A stretch of DNA of 64,000 nucleotides from Marinomonas maritima. GTDB taxonomy: Bacteria; Pseudomonadota; Gammaproteobacteria; Pseudomonadales; Marinomonadaceae. Shown one piece after another: positions 25,849 through 33,951 of the stretch. A program made the translations under genes and the position numbers. How positions within the stretch are numbered: position 1 is the first letter of the stretch; each line of letters begins with the position of its first letter. Location: positions 631,001 through 695,000 of the forward strand of contig NZ_JAMZEG020000002.1 in the NCBI RefSeq assembly GCF_024435075.2, written 5' to 3'. Below the pieces are notes generated by a model. That model worked only from the letters and a program-made list of their open reading frames with translations, did no database searches and was not told the DNA's origin.

Positions 25849-27321
25849 ATGAACGAAATTCTAACGACGTTACAGCCGAATGCCATTTGGCGTCACTTTC
25901 AGACGTTATGTAATACGCCACGTCCTTCTTATTATGAGGCGGAATTACGAGATTCGTTGATTCAATGGGCGTCTAAATTGGGTTTAGAAACGTACGTTGA
26001 TCCGGTGGGAAATTTGTTGATCCGTAAAGCGGCGTCTAAAGGGATGGAAGATAGGGCGACTGTGGTTCTTCAAGGCCATTTGGATATGGTGGCGCAGAAA
26101 GACGCGGATGTCGTTCATGATTTTACTAAAGACCCAATCGTGACTCAGGTTATTGACGGATGGGTGCATGCGACAGGCACTACGCTGGGGGCAGATAATG
26201 GTATTGGTGTGGCGGCCGCGTTGGCGGTGTTAGAGTCGACAGATTTGGCGCATGGGCCGATTGAGGCGCTTTTTACCATTGAAGAAGAAACAAGTTTACG
26301 TGGTGCGTTACAGTTAGAAGAAGGAATTCTGAAGGGCAAGATAATGCTTAATTTGGATTCCGAAGATCGCGGCGATGTTTACATTGGTTGTGCTGGTGGT
26401 GTGGATATTAATATCAAGAAAGGCTATCTGGCTGTGCCTGCGGGACGTGACAAAAAGGCCTTTAAGATTGCGGTGTCGGGTTTACGTGGTGGTCATTCTG
26501 GATTGGATATTCATAAAGGCCGTGCTAGCGCGAATGTATTAATTATCCGATTGTTGAACCTACTTAATGAACAATGTGAGTTTGGTTTGAGTTCATTTTC
26601 TGGTGGTACTCTACGTAATGCTATTTCTCGTGATGCCAATGCAACGATTAATGTAGCGTCAAAAGACGAAGCGGTTTTATTGGCTTTTATCTCTGAGTTT
26701 GAAAAAGCAACGCAGGCAGAATTTATCAGTACTGAAGCCAATTTGACGGTGAGTTTGGTGCCTGCTGAATTGGATTATGAGCTTGCAGCGAATGCTAAGA
26801 ATGATTTGTTGAGTGCGATTTATTGCGCGCCTCATGGCGTGCATCGTATGAGTGCAGAATTGGAAGGCGTGACAGAGACATCGTGTAATCTTGGTGTGAT
26901 TAACCTTTGTAATTCCAATGAAGGTGAAAAGGCGTTTGATGCTTGTTTGTTGGTTCGTTCACTGGTTGACTCCGCGGTGGAGCACCTTGCTTGTGGCGCG
27001 AAAGCGGCGTTTTCGTTGATTCAAGCGGAAGTGATGCTAGAAAACGGATACCCAGGTTGGCGCCCTGATCCAAAAGCGGGTTTGTTGAAACATTTCCTTG
27101 AAGTGCATAAAGCGGTAACGGGTCAGGAAGCGAATGTGAAAGTAATTCACGCAGGTTTAGAGTGTGGTGTGATTGGTGCGAAATACGCGGGCATGGAAAT
27201 GGTGTCGTTTGGGCCAAACATTCGCGGTGCGCATTCCCCTACAGAGCGAATGGAAATTGATTCTGTGGCAGACTTCTGGAACTTATTAACGGCGTTGTTA
27301 GCGTCTACACCGAAAGCCTAG
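25849..27321 (+). CDS. pepD: Aminoacyl-histidine dipeptidase (peptidase D)
   Basis: 490 residues, the PepD length. It is a cytosolic M20-family metallopeptidase cleaving Xaa-His dipeptides such as carnosine. Metal ligands are visible in order: His and Asp of LQGHLDMV (about 79-86), Asp of TTLGADNGIG (about 120), the Glu pair in FTIEEETSLRGA (about 146-150), Asp of LNLDSED (about 174) and a C-terminal HSPTERM His. The lid/dimerisation domain interrupts the catalytic domain from about 205 to 390. It has its own terminator and no operon partners. Confidence 0.95.
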   Translation: MNEILTTLQPNAIWRHFQTLCNTPRPSYYEAELRDSLIQWASKLGLETYVDPVGNLLIRKAASKGMEDRATVVLQGHLDMVAQKDADVVHDFTKDPIVTQVIDGWVHATGTTLGADNGIGVAAALAVLESTDLAHGPIEALFTIEEETSLRGALQLEEGILKGKIMLNLDSEDRGDVYIGCAGGVDINIKKGYLAVPAGRDKKAFKIAVSGLRGGHSGLDIHKGRASANVLIIRLLNLLNEQCEFGLSSFSGGTLRNAISRDANATINVASKDEAVLLAFISEFEKATQAEFISTEANLTVSLVPAELDYELAANAKNDLLSAIYCAPHGVHRMSAELEGVTETSCNLGVINLCNSNEGEKAFDACLLVRSLVDSAVEHLACGAKAAFSLIQAEVMLENGYPGWRPDPKAGLLKHFLEVHKAVTGQEANVKVIHAGLECGVIGAKYAGMEMVSFGPNIRGAHSPTERMEIDSVADFWNLLTALLASTPKA

Positions 27322-27389
27322 TTGGTTATCAACTTTCAATGATCCGTTATCGGTGATTGATGGAGGGTGATAGGAACCTAGTATAGATA

Positions 27390-27429
27390 CAAAAAAGCAG
27401 AGTGCGATTAAATCGACTCTGCTTTTTTG
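27390..27429. terminator. Terminator between pepD and the dioxygenase gene
   Basis: Arms AAAAAAGCAGAGT and ACTCTGCTTTTTTG enclose a 12-nt loop. It serves both convergent genes. Confidence 0.88.
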
Positions 27430-27471
27430 TTTTTTTTATTCAGATTGTTTTCTTGAAAGCGTTTTAGTCTT

Positions 27472-28458
27472 CTATGATTCTTTAAACGAAATGGAGGCTA
27501 GGATTTTACGTTCGCCTTCAAATGGTTGGCGCGCGTGGAGTACAGCATGATTGTTGATCCAAAGTACATCGTCTTCTTGCCACTTAAAGTTGACGCAATT
27601 GTCACTCATTTCTTTGATCAATGCGTTCATGACAGTATCGTCCATTGGTTCGCCATCTGCGGTAGCAACCGCTTTTTTGCCGACATTACGAGAATCATCC
27701 CAGCCTGAGTAAACGGCGACAATGGAGTTGAAGAAAACTTTTTGCTGAGTTTCTTCATCATAGCGAATCGCTTGTAATACAGCGGTTTCGGTTTTTAAAT
27801 TGCCATTGTCTAGCCATTCCCAGTTCATACCGGCTTCTTTCATTCGTGCTTCGGCGTCTTCCTTTGTGGTGACATTGAAGGTTTCTTTCCATGATCGGCC
27901 AATGGCAGAGCGGGTGTCTGTTACTTCTGGCATGACTCGGATGTAGCGAACACCTTGTTCCTCTACTTTTTTTGCAAACGTAGGGTTGAGGTCAAAAAAT
28001 TTCTTACAAATCTCACCAGAATGCAAAATGGACGTGGCGCCGCCGGTTGTTGATGCTTTGTTGCAGTAAAAGAAGATGTAGCCTGGCGGAGTCGGGACTT
28101 GTGCCATCTCATGGTGAAATGGAATTGTCTCAGAAGCAGGGGATTCATTGGCTGTCACGATACGGGAAGCCGTTACTTGAGTTCGAGGTGCAGCACCGCC
28201 AACGTAAGGCATGTTTTTATAATCAGTTTGATCCAGCATCTTTTCGAAAAGATCAGACGAGCTCACAGGAAAGCCACGAAATAACACCGCCCCATGCTTG
28301 ATTAATAAACCATGTAATTCCGCTTTGTTATTTTGAACCCACTGCAAAAAGCGCGTTTCATCTTGAGCCGTGCTTGCATTTTGAGGTGTTACTAATAACG
28401 GAAAATCCAACCCATTGACTTGTTTTTGTTCTTCTAGCTTGGAAATGATAACGCTCAT
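27472..28458 (-). CDS. TauD/TfdA-family (SyrP-like) Fe(II)/2-oxoglutarate dioxygenase
   Basis: 328 residues from the ATG at 28458, chosen because GGGAG lies 5 nt upstream; an in-frame start four codons earlier has no such site. Iron ligands: His115 and Glu117 of FHHEMAQ and the distal His308 of NNHAVLHARQPF. Arg316 (GERKIL) is the likely 2-oxoglutarate anchor. The HxE variant of the HxD/E triad and the NNHAVLHAR motif point to the SyrP-like branch, which hydroxylates amino acids or small acids; taurine use is not implied. It probably oxidises the substrate of the adjacent catabolic cluster, because the same 22-bp sequence precedes this gene and the gntR/reductase spacer. Confidence 0.88.
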   Translation of the reverse strand: MSVIISKLEEQKQVNGLDFPLLVTPQNASTAQDETRFLQWVQNNKAELHGLLIKHGAVLFRGFPVSSSDLFEKMLDQTDYKNMPYVGGAAPRTQVTASRIVTANESPASETIPFHHEMAQVPTPPGYIFFYCNKASTTGGATSILHSGEICKKFFDLNPTFAKKVEEQGVRYIRVMPEVTDTRSAIGRSWKETFNVTTKEDAEARMKEAGMNWEWLDNGNLKTETAVLQAIRYDEETQQKVFFNSIVAVYSGWDDSRNVGKKAVATADGEPMDDTVMNALIKEMSDNCVNFKWQEDDVLWINNHAVLHARQPFEGERKILASISFKES

Positions 28459-28560
28459 GTTTGCTCCCATTTTAAAGATGGTTTGTTGGCAAAACCCTAG
28501 TCCCGTTAAGTCGGGGCTAGGGTGAATCTGTAAATCACTCTAATTAGAATATTAAAATAA

Positions 28561-28582
28561 GTAAATCAATAGTGAATGAATT
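28561..28582 (-). promoter_or_regulatory. Copy A of a 22-bp shared element, upstream of the dioxygenase gene
   Basis: Read on the minus strand, this sequence is identical over 22 bp to 30751-30772 on the plus strand; the shared core includes CTATTGATTTAC. It lies about 100-125 bp before the dioxygenase start in AT-rich DNA. It is probably the operator of the GntR regulator encoded between the copies. Confidence 0.7.
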
Positions 28583-28657
28583 AATGTTAAAAAAATCCAT
28601 ATATTTCATAAGATATTGATTTTAAAGTATTAAAAAATATCTATTTGAATTTCATTC

Positions 28658-29776
28658 TTAAAAGGAAAAGCCGTCATTTTGTAGTGTTACCGCTTGGCCT
28701 GTTTGTGCGGAATGTTGTGCAGCAAGGCCAATAACAACGGCTTTTAAGCCATCTTCAACGGATACATCAACAGGTGATCCTTGCGTGATGGCGTTAAAAA
28801 AACCTAGGTGTTGGTAATAGGTTGAGCCATTGTGATCGCCCGCTTCTAGCAATGTTTCATCAACTGGAATGTCGGCTTCAATGGGGCCTTTTGGATGACG
28901 AGGGCTTAACACTACTTTAGGAATAGGGGCAGGACCTAAGGTTTTTTCTGGCCAAAAACGACCTGGACCAGGTACAAAACATTCTATTTTAGCTTGTGGG
29001 CCAATAGCGCATATTTCTTCTTGATAACGAGAGCCTTCGGCAAACATATTAAGGTCAAGGCAAGCACGCTGACCACTGTTAAAATCGACGATGACATACG
29101 CATTGTCGATAATATCAGGTGTTTTTCCATCGTAGGTTTCATCAAGATGATTGTTGTCTTGTCCTGTGGAAGCGTAAACACGGGTTACTTCGGATTGGGT
29201 TAATAGGCGCATTAGGTCAAAAAAATGACAGCATTTTTCGACTAACGTACCGCCAGATTTTTCATTGAAGCGATTCCAGTCTTGTACTTTTTCTAGGAAA
29301 GGAAATCGATGCTCTCGGATGTTGAGCATTTTTAACGGGCCAATGTCGCCAGAGAGTATCTGCTTGCGAAACTGTGCAACGGGTGGCATGTAGCGATACT
29401 CCATCGCAACCCAAACCGGTGCTGGATGGTTGGCCGTGGCTTGCCTAACTTTTGCCACTTGGCTTAAATCGCTGACGACGGGTTTTTCAACTAAAATTGG
29501 TAACTTGGTTTGTGCAAATAATTGCAGCAATTGGTCTGCATGTTGATAATTTGGTGTGGTAATAACGAGAGCGTCAACCAAATTTGACGCGAGCATGGCT
29601 TCTAGTGAATCAAAAAAGCGGACATTTGGTACCAGTGCGGTACAACGTTGACGCATTTGTTCATCTGGTTCTGTGATGGCAACCACTTCTGCTCCTTCGA
29701 TAAGAGCAATATTTCGCAAGTGTTCTTGGCCCATCATGCCGCAACCTAGCAAACCATAGCGCACAGACTTCTGCAT
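28658..29776 (-). CDS. Gfo/Idh/MocA-family NAD(P)-dependent oxidoreductase
   Basis: 372 residues. The N-terminal Rossmann domain has GLLGCGMMGQEHL (about 8-20). The conserved EKP motif is in ILVEKPVVSD (about 94-103), where Lys is catalytic. The C-terminal alpha/beta domain follows from about 125. Members oxidise or reduce sugars, inositols and sugar acids. The exact substrate cannot be read from sequence. It lies between the dioxygenase gene and gntR on the same strand; about 200 nt separates it from the dioxygenase and about 60 nt from gntR, so it could be transcribed with gntR. Confidence 0.88.
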   Translation of the reverse strand: MQKSVRYGLLGCGMMGQEHLRNIALIEGAEVVAITEPDEQMRQRCTALVPNVRFFDSLEAMLASNLVDALVITTPNYQHADQLLQLFAQTKLPILVEKPVVSDLSQVAKVRQATANHPAPVWVAMEYRYMPPVAQFRKQILSGDIGPLKMLNIREHRFPFLEKVQDWNRFNEKSGGTLVEKCCHFFDLMRLLTQSEVTRVYASTGQDNNHLDETYDGKTPDIIDNAYVIVDFNSGQRACLDLNMFAEGSRYQEEICAIGPQAKIECFVPGPGRFWPEKTLGPAPIPKVVLSPRHPKGPIEADIPVDETLLEAGDHNGSTYYQHLGFFNAITQGSPVDVSVEDGLKAVVIGLAAQHSAQTGQAVTLQNDGFSF

Positions 29777-29838
29777 TGTCGTAACCTCTTATTATTTTTG
29801 TTAATGATTGATTGTTGTGAATGTATGTCGGTCAATTG

Positions 29839-30558
29839 TTAGTGCCAACGAGCAAAGTAACGACATTTACTTGGGTCGTACCAAGTCAAAGAAAACTCTT
29901 CTACTTTCCCTTCGTTTGACCAACTGCGTCGTTGTACTCGTGGTATGACTTGTTGTGGCTTAAGCCCTAATTGTTTAGAGACCCAATCAGGCGCCTCTAA
30001 ACAATCAATTTCATCTTCAACTCGACTGATCCAAAAGGAAAAGTTTTCACGGTAGTGAAGGTAAAGTGATTCATGCAAATCTTTTAATTTTAATGATGTT
30101 GCATGTGAATGACGAAACCATATCTGTTCAACGGCCACCAGTTGACGGTTCAGATAACGGGACCGGCGAATGCACCAAAGTTGCTTTGACGCTTCATCAG
30201 TTTTTAATTGCTCGAATACAAAAGGGTTGTTATCTATTTCTAAAGAAAGTGTATCTGCTGTTGGTACACCGCCGCCGCCAAGGAGCTCTAAATGAAAAAA
30301 TTGATAGATGGCACGACTACCAGACACTCTTTTTATGTAGGTGCCAGACCCTTGGCGGCGCTCTAATAACCCATCTTCTTCCAGTTTTGCTAATGCCTTA
30401 CGTAGTGTGCCAATGGCGACACCTAATGTGGCCGCTAAACTGGATTCTACAGGCAGCCGCTCCCCTGGAAGCCAATGACCAGCGGCAATTTCTCTGTGTA
30501 ATAGCTCACCAATTTGAATATAAAGTGGTAACTGTTTTTTTGTTTTTTTATCAGTCAC
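29839..30558 (-). CDS. GntR-family regulator with UTRA effector domain
   Basis: 239 residues. The winged helix-turn-helix spans about 8-75 (LPVESSLAATLGVAIGTLRKAL, then GLLERRQGSGTYIKR). The UTRA ligand-binding domain of the HutC/FarR subgroup follows at about 90-235. The start is GTG at 30558, preceded by GGAG at 7 nt. It is likely a repressor of the surrounding dioxygenase/oxidoreductase/aldo-keto reductase/TRAP genes, responding to a pathway metabolite. The 22-bp sequence present upstream of it and of the dioxygenase is the best operator candidate. Confidence 0.9.
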   Translation of the reverse strand: MTDKKTKKQLPLYIQIGELLHREIAAGHWLPGERLPVESSLAATLGVAIGTLRKALAKLEEDGLLERRQGSGTYIKRVSGSRAIYQFFHLELLGGGGVPTADTLSLEIDNNPFVFEQLKTDEASKQLWCIRRSRYLNRQLVAVEQIWFRHSHATSLKLKDLHESLYLHYRENFSFWISRVEDEIDCLEAPDWVSKQLGLKPQQVIPRVQRRSWSNEGKVEEFSLTWYDPSKCRYFARWH

Positions 30559-30750
30559 TTAGTTGCTCCGTTTTGAAAAATATACCGTTATTCTACAACT
30601 GAAGTGAGAGTAAGTAAGCTTATTATTGAGCGCTTTCATTAAGCAAAGGTGTGATTAATTTTTTACCTTAGCGTGTAAGTGAAAGCCTGTTTAGTGGCGT
30701 ATTTCTAAATAAAACCACGTAATTAAAGAGCAATAAGCAAAATAAAGAAA

Positions 30751-30772
30751 AATTCATTCACTATTGATTTAC
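30751..30772 (+). promoter_or_regulatory. Copy B of the 22-bp shared element
   Basis: Perfect match, in opposite orientation, to 28561-28582. It lies about 180 bp before the aldo-keto reductase start and about 195 bp before gntR. Its right half belongs to a longer palindrome (30761-30780). Confidence 0.7.
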
Positions 30773-30780
30773 ATCAATAG
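30761..30780. promoter_or_regulatory. 20-bp palindrome with an FNR-like core
   Basis: CTATTGATTTACATCAATAG is a perfect 8+8 palindrome around TTAC. The inner TTGAT-N4-ATCAA (30764-30777) equals the FNR/Anr consensus. It could be an FNR site or the full GntR operator; the sequence alone does not decide. Confidence 0.55.
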
Positions 30781-30950
30781 AATACACTGATAATGTCAAT
30801 ATACAACTCTCTTTGGGTTTGCTCTTAACACTTGGTTTAGTAGAAACAGTGAAAAAAGCGAAGACGGGATGAGGTACTTACAATAAAAATAAAAGCCGCT
30901 TTTTTTGAACATAACCGGCTTAGCTATCAAAAATTTTGGAGGCATGGAAA

Positions 30951-31853
30951 ATGCAAATGGTTCAACTCAGTCAATCGGATGTCCAATTAAGTCGCCTTGT
31001 TTATGGTGTGTGGCGTCTAGCGGATGCCGCTAATTTGTCTACCGCTCATGTCAGAGAAAAAATTGACCTTTGCCTAGATCAAGGCATTACGAGTTTTGAT
31101 CATGCCGATATTTATGGTGATTACGAATGCGAACGTCTTTTCGGTAAAGCGTTAGAGCAGGATGCGAGCCTTCGCGCCAAAATGCAGTTGATTTCCAAGT
31201 GCGATATCGTCATTCCTTCAGATAAATTCCCGCAACGCCAAGTTAAGCATTACGACACCAGTGCTGTGTATATACAAAACAGTGTTGAGCAAAGCCTGAA
31301 AAATCTGCATACAGATTATTTAGATTTGTTACTTATTCACCGTCCAGATCCTTTTATGGATGCGGCTGAAACAGGTAAGGCGCTTGATGCGCTTATTGAT
31401 TCTGGCAAAGTACGTGCGGTGGGTATCTCTAACTTCGAAGTGTGGGATTGGCGTTTGTTGCAATCACACATGAAGCATCCATTGGTTGTGAATCAAATTG
31501 AAATGAGCTTGCTCAATCAAAGCGCTTTTACGAACGGTAACCTATCCGCCATTCAATTAGACGGCTTGACGCCGATGGCATGGTCGCCTTTATCGGGTGG
31601 CGCGTTGTTCCAACAGACTGCTGAGACAGCAAGGTTAGCGCCTATTTTCGATCGAATTTGTCAGCAGCAAAATTGCTCAATGGATCAGGTGGCGGTTGCT
31701 TGGTTGCTGGCGCATCCTGCTAATATTTTGCCTATTGTTGGAACGAATCATCCTGATCGTATTAAAACCTTATCAAAAGCGATGGACATTCAAATAGATC
31801 GCGAAACATGGTTTGAATTACTGACTGCTGCCGCAGGCCATGAAGTACCTTAG
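30951..31853 (+). CDS. Aldo/keto reductase, YdhF-like
   Basis: 300 residues from the ATG at 30951, which has GGAGG 8 nt upstream; a TTG at 30936 overlaps that site and is unlikely. It has a TIM-barrel NADPH-dependent carbonyl reductase fold. Catalytic residues: Asp and Tyr in FDHADIYGDYE, Lys in LISKCD, His in LLLIHRPD. It resembles the E. coli YdhF group, whose natural substrate is unknown. It lies first in a plus-strand run followed by the TRAP genes after about 145 nt, and is divergent from gntR. Confidence 0.9.
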   Translation: MQMVQLSQSDVQLSRLVYGVWRLADAANLSTAHVREKIDLCLDQGITSFDHADIYGDYECERLFGKALEQDASLRAKMQLISKCDIVIPSDKFPQRQVKHYDTSAVYIQNSVEQSLKNLHTDYLDLLLIHRPDPFMDAAETGKALDALIDSGKVRAVGISNFEVWDWRLLQSHMKHPLVVNQIEMSLLNQSAFTNGNLSAIQLDGLTPMAWSPLSGGALFQQTAETARLAPIFDRICQQQNCSMDQVAVAWLLAHPANILPIVGTNHPDRIKTLSKAMDIQIDRETWFELLTAAAGHEVP

Positions 31854-31998
31854 GGGAAAGTTCAGTAAGAGTACTTTTCGAAAAATCAGGGTGCTCTCTA
31901 GAAAAAAACCGCTACATTAGTTGTTGAATGACCGTTGTGTTCGCCTTCTAGTGTAGAGGTATTATAAAAATAAAAATAATACTTCCATGGAGCAAAAG

Positions 31999-32556
31999 AT
32001 GATCATTTTGCAAAGATTTGTTCACTATTTAGCAAAACTAAATGAAGTGATTGGGCTTGTTGGTCGCAACATTGCTTGGGTACTGGTGAGTGCCATGATT
32101 AGCGTCATTCTGTTACAGGTCTTCTGCCGTTATGTTCTTAATAATGCGCTACCTTGGCCAGAAGAAGTAGCTAGGGCACTGATGATATGGATGATGGCGG
32201 TTGTTGCTGGTGAGGCTTATAGAAAAGGCTCTTTTGTTGCCATCGACATGTTGATATTTGCTCTTCCTGAGCGTGCCTCTCGAATTTTAAAACTGCTGTT
32301 ATTTATTTGCGCCGGAATCGTCCTTTATAAATTAGTGACTCTGGGAATAGATTTCTTTGAACGTGGCTTTCGCGCTAGAGCAGCAACGATCCATATTTCT
32401 AGAGCTTGGATTTATTTGGCCATGCCTGTCTGCTTCTTCACTATGCTGTTAGCCAATATAGAGCTTTGTTTGCGAGAAATTGGCTGTCTTTTAGGGGATA
32501 AGAAAGATTTTGAATTAAGCGTCTCTGATGGTCCTGCACCTGCTAGCGCAGAGTAA
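31999..32556 (+). CDS. dctQ: TRAP transporter small membrane subunit DctQ
   Basis: About 185 residues with four membrane helices. The conserved LPWPEEVARALMIWM patch near 47-61 is typical of DctQ. The ATG at 31999 has GGAG 6 nt upstream; an in-frame ATG at 31987 overlaps that site. DctQ pairs with DctM to form the Na+-coupled membrane unit that takes substrate from the binding protein. It is the first gene of dctQ-dctM-dctP. Confidence 0.9.
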   Translation: MIILQRFVHYLAKLNEVIGLVGRNIAWVLVSAMISVILLQVFCRYVLNNALPWPEEVARALMIWMMAVVAGEAYRKGSFVAIDMLIFALPERASRILKLLLFICAGIVLYKLVTLGIDFFERGFRARAATIHISRAWIYLAMPVCFFTMLLANIELCLREIGCLLGDKKDFELSVSDGPAPASAE

Positions 32557-32610
32557 TTCTCCGTGTTTAATATGATACATAGACTCAAACAATAATAAGA
32601 GATACATACT

Positions 32611-33903
32611 ATGTTAGCGCTATTTTTACCTTTGTTTTTAATTCTTTTATTGATTGGTATGCCGGTATTTTTTGCTATGTTGGCAGCCCCCGGTGTGCTT
32701 TTATTTTCAACGGGGATGGAGCGTGACCTTTCCTTGTTGTTTAGAAATATCTACAACGGCATTGACTCTTTTCCCTTGATGGCGATCCCATTTTTCATGT
32801 TGGCGGGAGAGCTAATGAATAAGGGAGGAATTACGCTTAATTTGGTGAATTTTTCTCAGTCTTTCATTGGCCATGTTCGTGGCGGCTTGGCTCACGTTAA
32901 TATCTTATCGAGTATGTTATTTGCTGGTATGTCTGGTTCGGCGGTAGCGGATACGTCTGCCATTGGGTCGATGATGATCCCTGCGATGGAAAAAAATGGT
33001 TACAGCCGTAAGTTTGCTGCTGCCATTACGGCGGCATCTTCAGTCATCGGTCCGATTATTCCACCTTCTGGCATTATGATTATTTATGCTTACACCATGG
33101 AAGTGTCTGTGGCCGCTTTATTTGCTGCGGGAATAGTCCCAGGAATTTTGGTGGGCGTTTCACTCATGATTATGGTGGCGCTGATGGCTAAAAAATACGA
33201 CTTTCCTGTCGCGGGACCAAAGTCCAGTTGGAAAGAGCGAGGCCATGCTACTCGGCATGCTATTTTGCCTTTATTTGCGCCTGTAATCATTTTAGGTGGC
33301 ATCATTGGTGGAATATTTACACCGACTGAAGCGTCTGCTGTCGCGACGGTATATGCGCTGATTATCAGTGTTTGGGTCATGAAAACCGTCACCTTGAAGG
33401 ATCTACCGAGCATCTTTGTTAAAGGCGCAAAAGCGTCAGCGGTAGTACTCCTTCTTGTGGGCTCGGCTATTGCTTTTAAAACGGTGGTAAGCCTTTCGCA
33501 CAGTGCTGAAATACTGGCGGATTGGGTATTAACCATCAGTGAAAATCCATTGATTCTTCTGTTCTTGATTAACATCTTATTGTTTATCGTGGGTATGTTT
33601 CTTGATGCCGGCCCTGCCATTATTATTTTAGGTCCCATCTTAGGCCCTATCTTTATTAGCTTAGGCATAGATCCCGTTCATTTCGCTATTATTATGAGTG
33701 TGAATTTAACGGTAGGTTTAGCAACTCCACCCATGGGGCTGGTGTTATTTGTCGCCTCCAGTGTTTCTGGTGAACGTATCGAAGCCATTTCAAAAGCCAT
33801 ATTGCCCTTCCTTGCCGTCGAGGTTGTGGTGATCTTTTTAATCACTTTTTTCCCCGCTCTGTCCATGACCGTTCCTAGATTGTTAGGTTTGGTCGCAGGA
33901 TAG
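32611..33903 (+). CDS. dctM: TRAP transporter large membrane subunit DctM
   Basis: 430 residues, about 12 membrane helices. Signatures: AGMSGSAVADTSAIGSMMIP (about 110-129), GPIIPPSGIMIIY (about 149-161) and GLATPPMGLVLFVASSVSG (about 369-387). This is the transport-catalysing subunit for organic acids such as dicarboxylates or sugar acids. It lies 54 nt after dctQ and 48 nt before the binding-protein gene. Confidence 0.95.
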   Translation: MLALFLPLFLILLLIGMPVFFAMLAAPGVLLFSTGMERDLSLLFRNIYNGIDSFPLMAIPFFMLAGELMNKGGITLNLVNFSQSFIGHVRGGLAHVNILSSMLFAGMSGSAVADTSAIGSMMIPAMEKNGYSRKFAAAITAASSVIGPIIPPSGIMIIYAYTMEVSVAALFAAGIVPGILVGVSLMIMVALMAKKYDFPVAGPKSSWKERGHATRHAILPLFAPVIILGGIIGGIFTPTEASAVATVYALIISVWVMKTVTLKDLPSIFVKGAKASAVVLLLVGSAIAFKTVVSLSHSAEILADWVLTISENPLILLFLINILLFIVGMFLDAGPAIIILGPILGPIFISLGIDPVHFAIIMSVNLTVGLATPPMGLVLFVASSVSGERIEAISKAILPFLAVEVVVIFLITFFPALSMTVPRLLGLVAG

Positions 33904-33951
33904 TAGTAATAATCAAAACGTAAAATAAAAATAACAAAAGAGGACAACTCA

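Larger units (their letters stand above)
30559..30950. other. Divergent regulatory spacer between gntR and the aldo-keto reductase gene, 392 bp
   Basis: No ORF. It contains copy B of the 22-bp element (30751-30772), which overlaps a perfect 20-bp palindrome at 30761-30780, and AT-rich promoter-like sequence on both sides. The GGAGG ribosome binding site of the reductase gene ends it. Confidence 0.65.

Noticed and set aside
27472..28458. Calling the dioxygenase a taurine dioxygenase (tauD)
   Set aside because: It resembles the SyrP-like branch with an HxE iron motif, and no tauABC genes are adjacent.
30066..30602. 178-codon open frame antisense to gntR
   Set aside because: It lies wholly opposite a well-supported GntR gene and its start region; composition is not protein-like.
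33090..33668. 192-codon open frame antisense to dctM
   Set aside because: It is a shadow of a strongly conserved membrane-protein gene, with no ribosome binding site or recognisable product.
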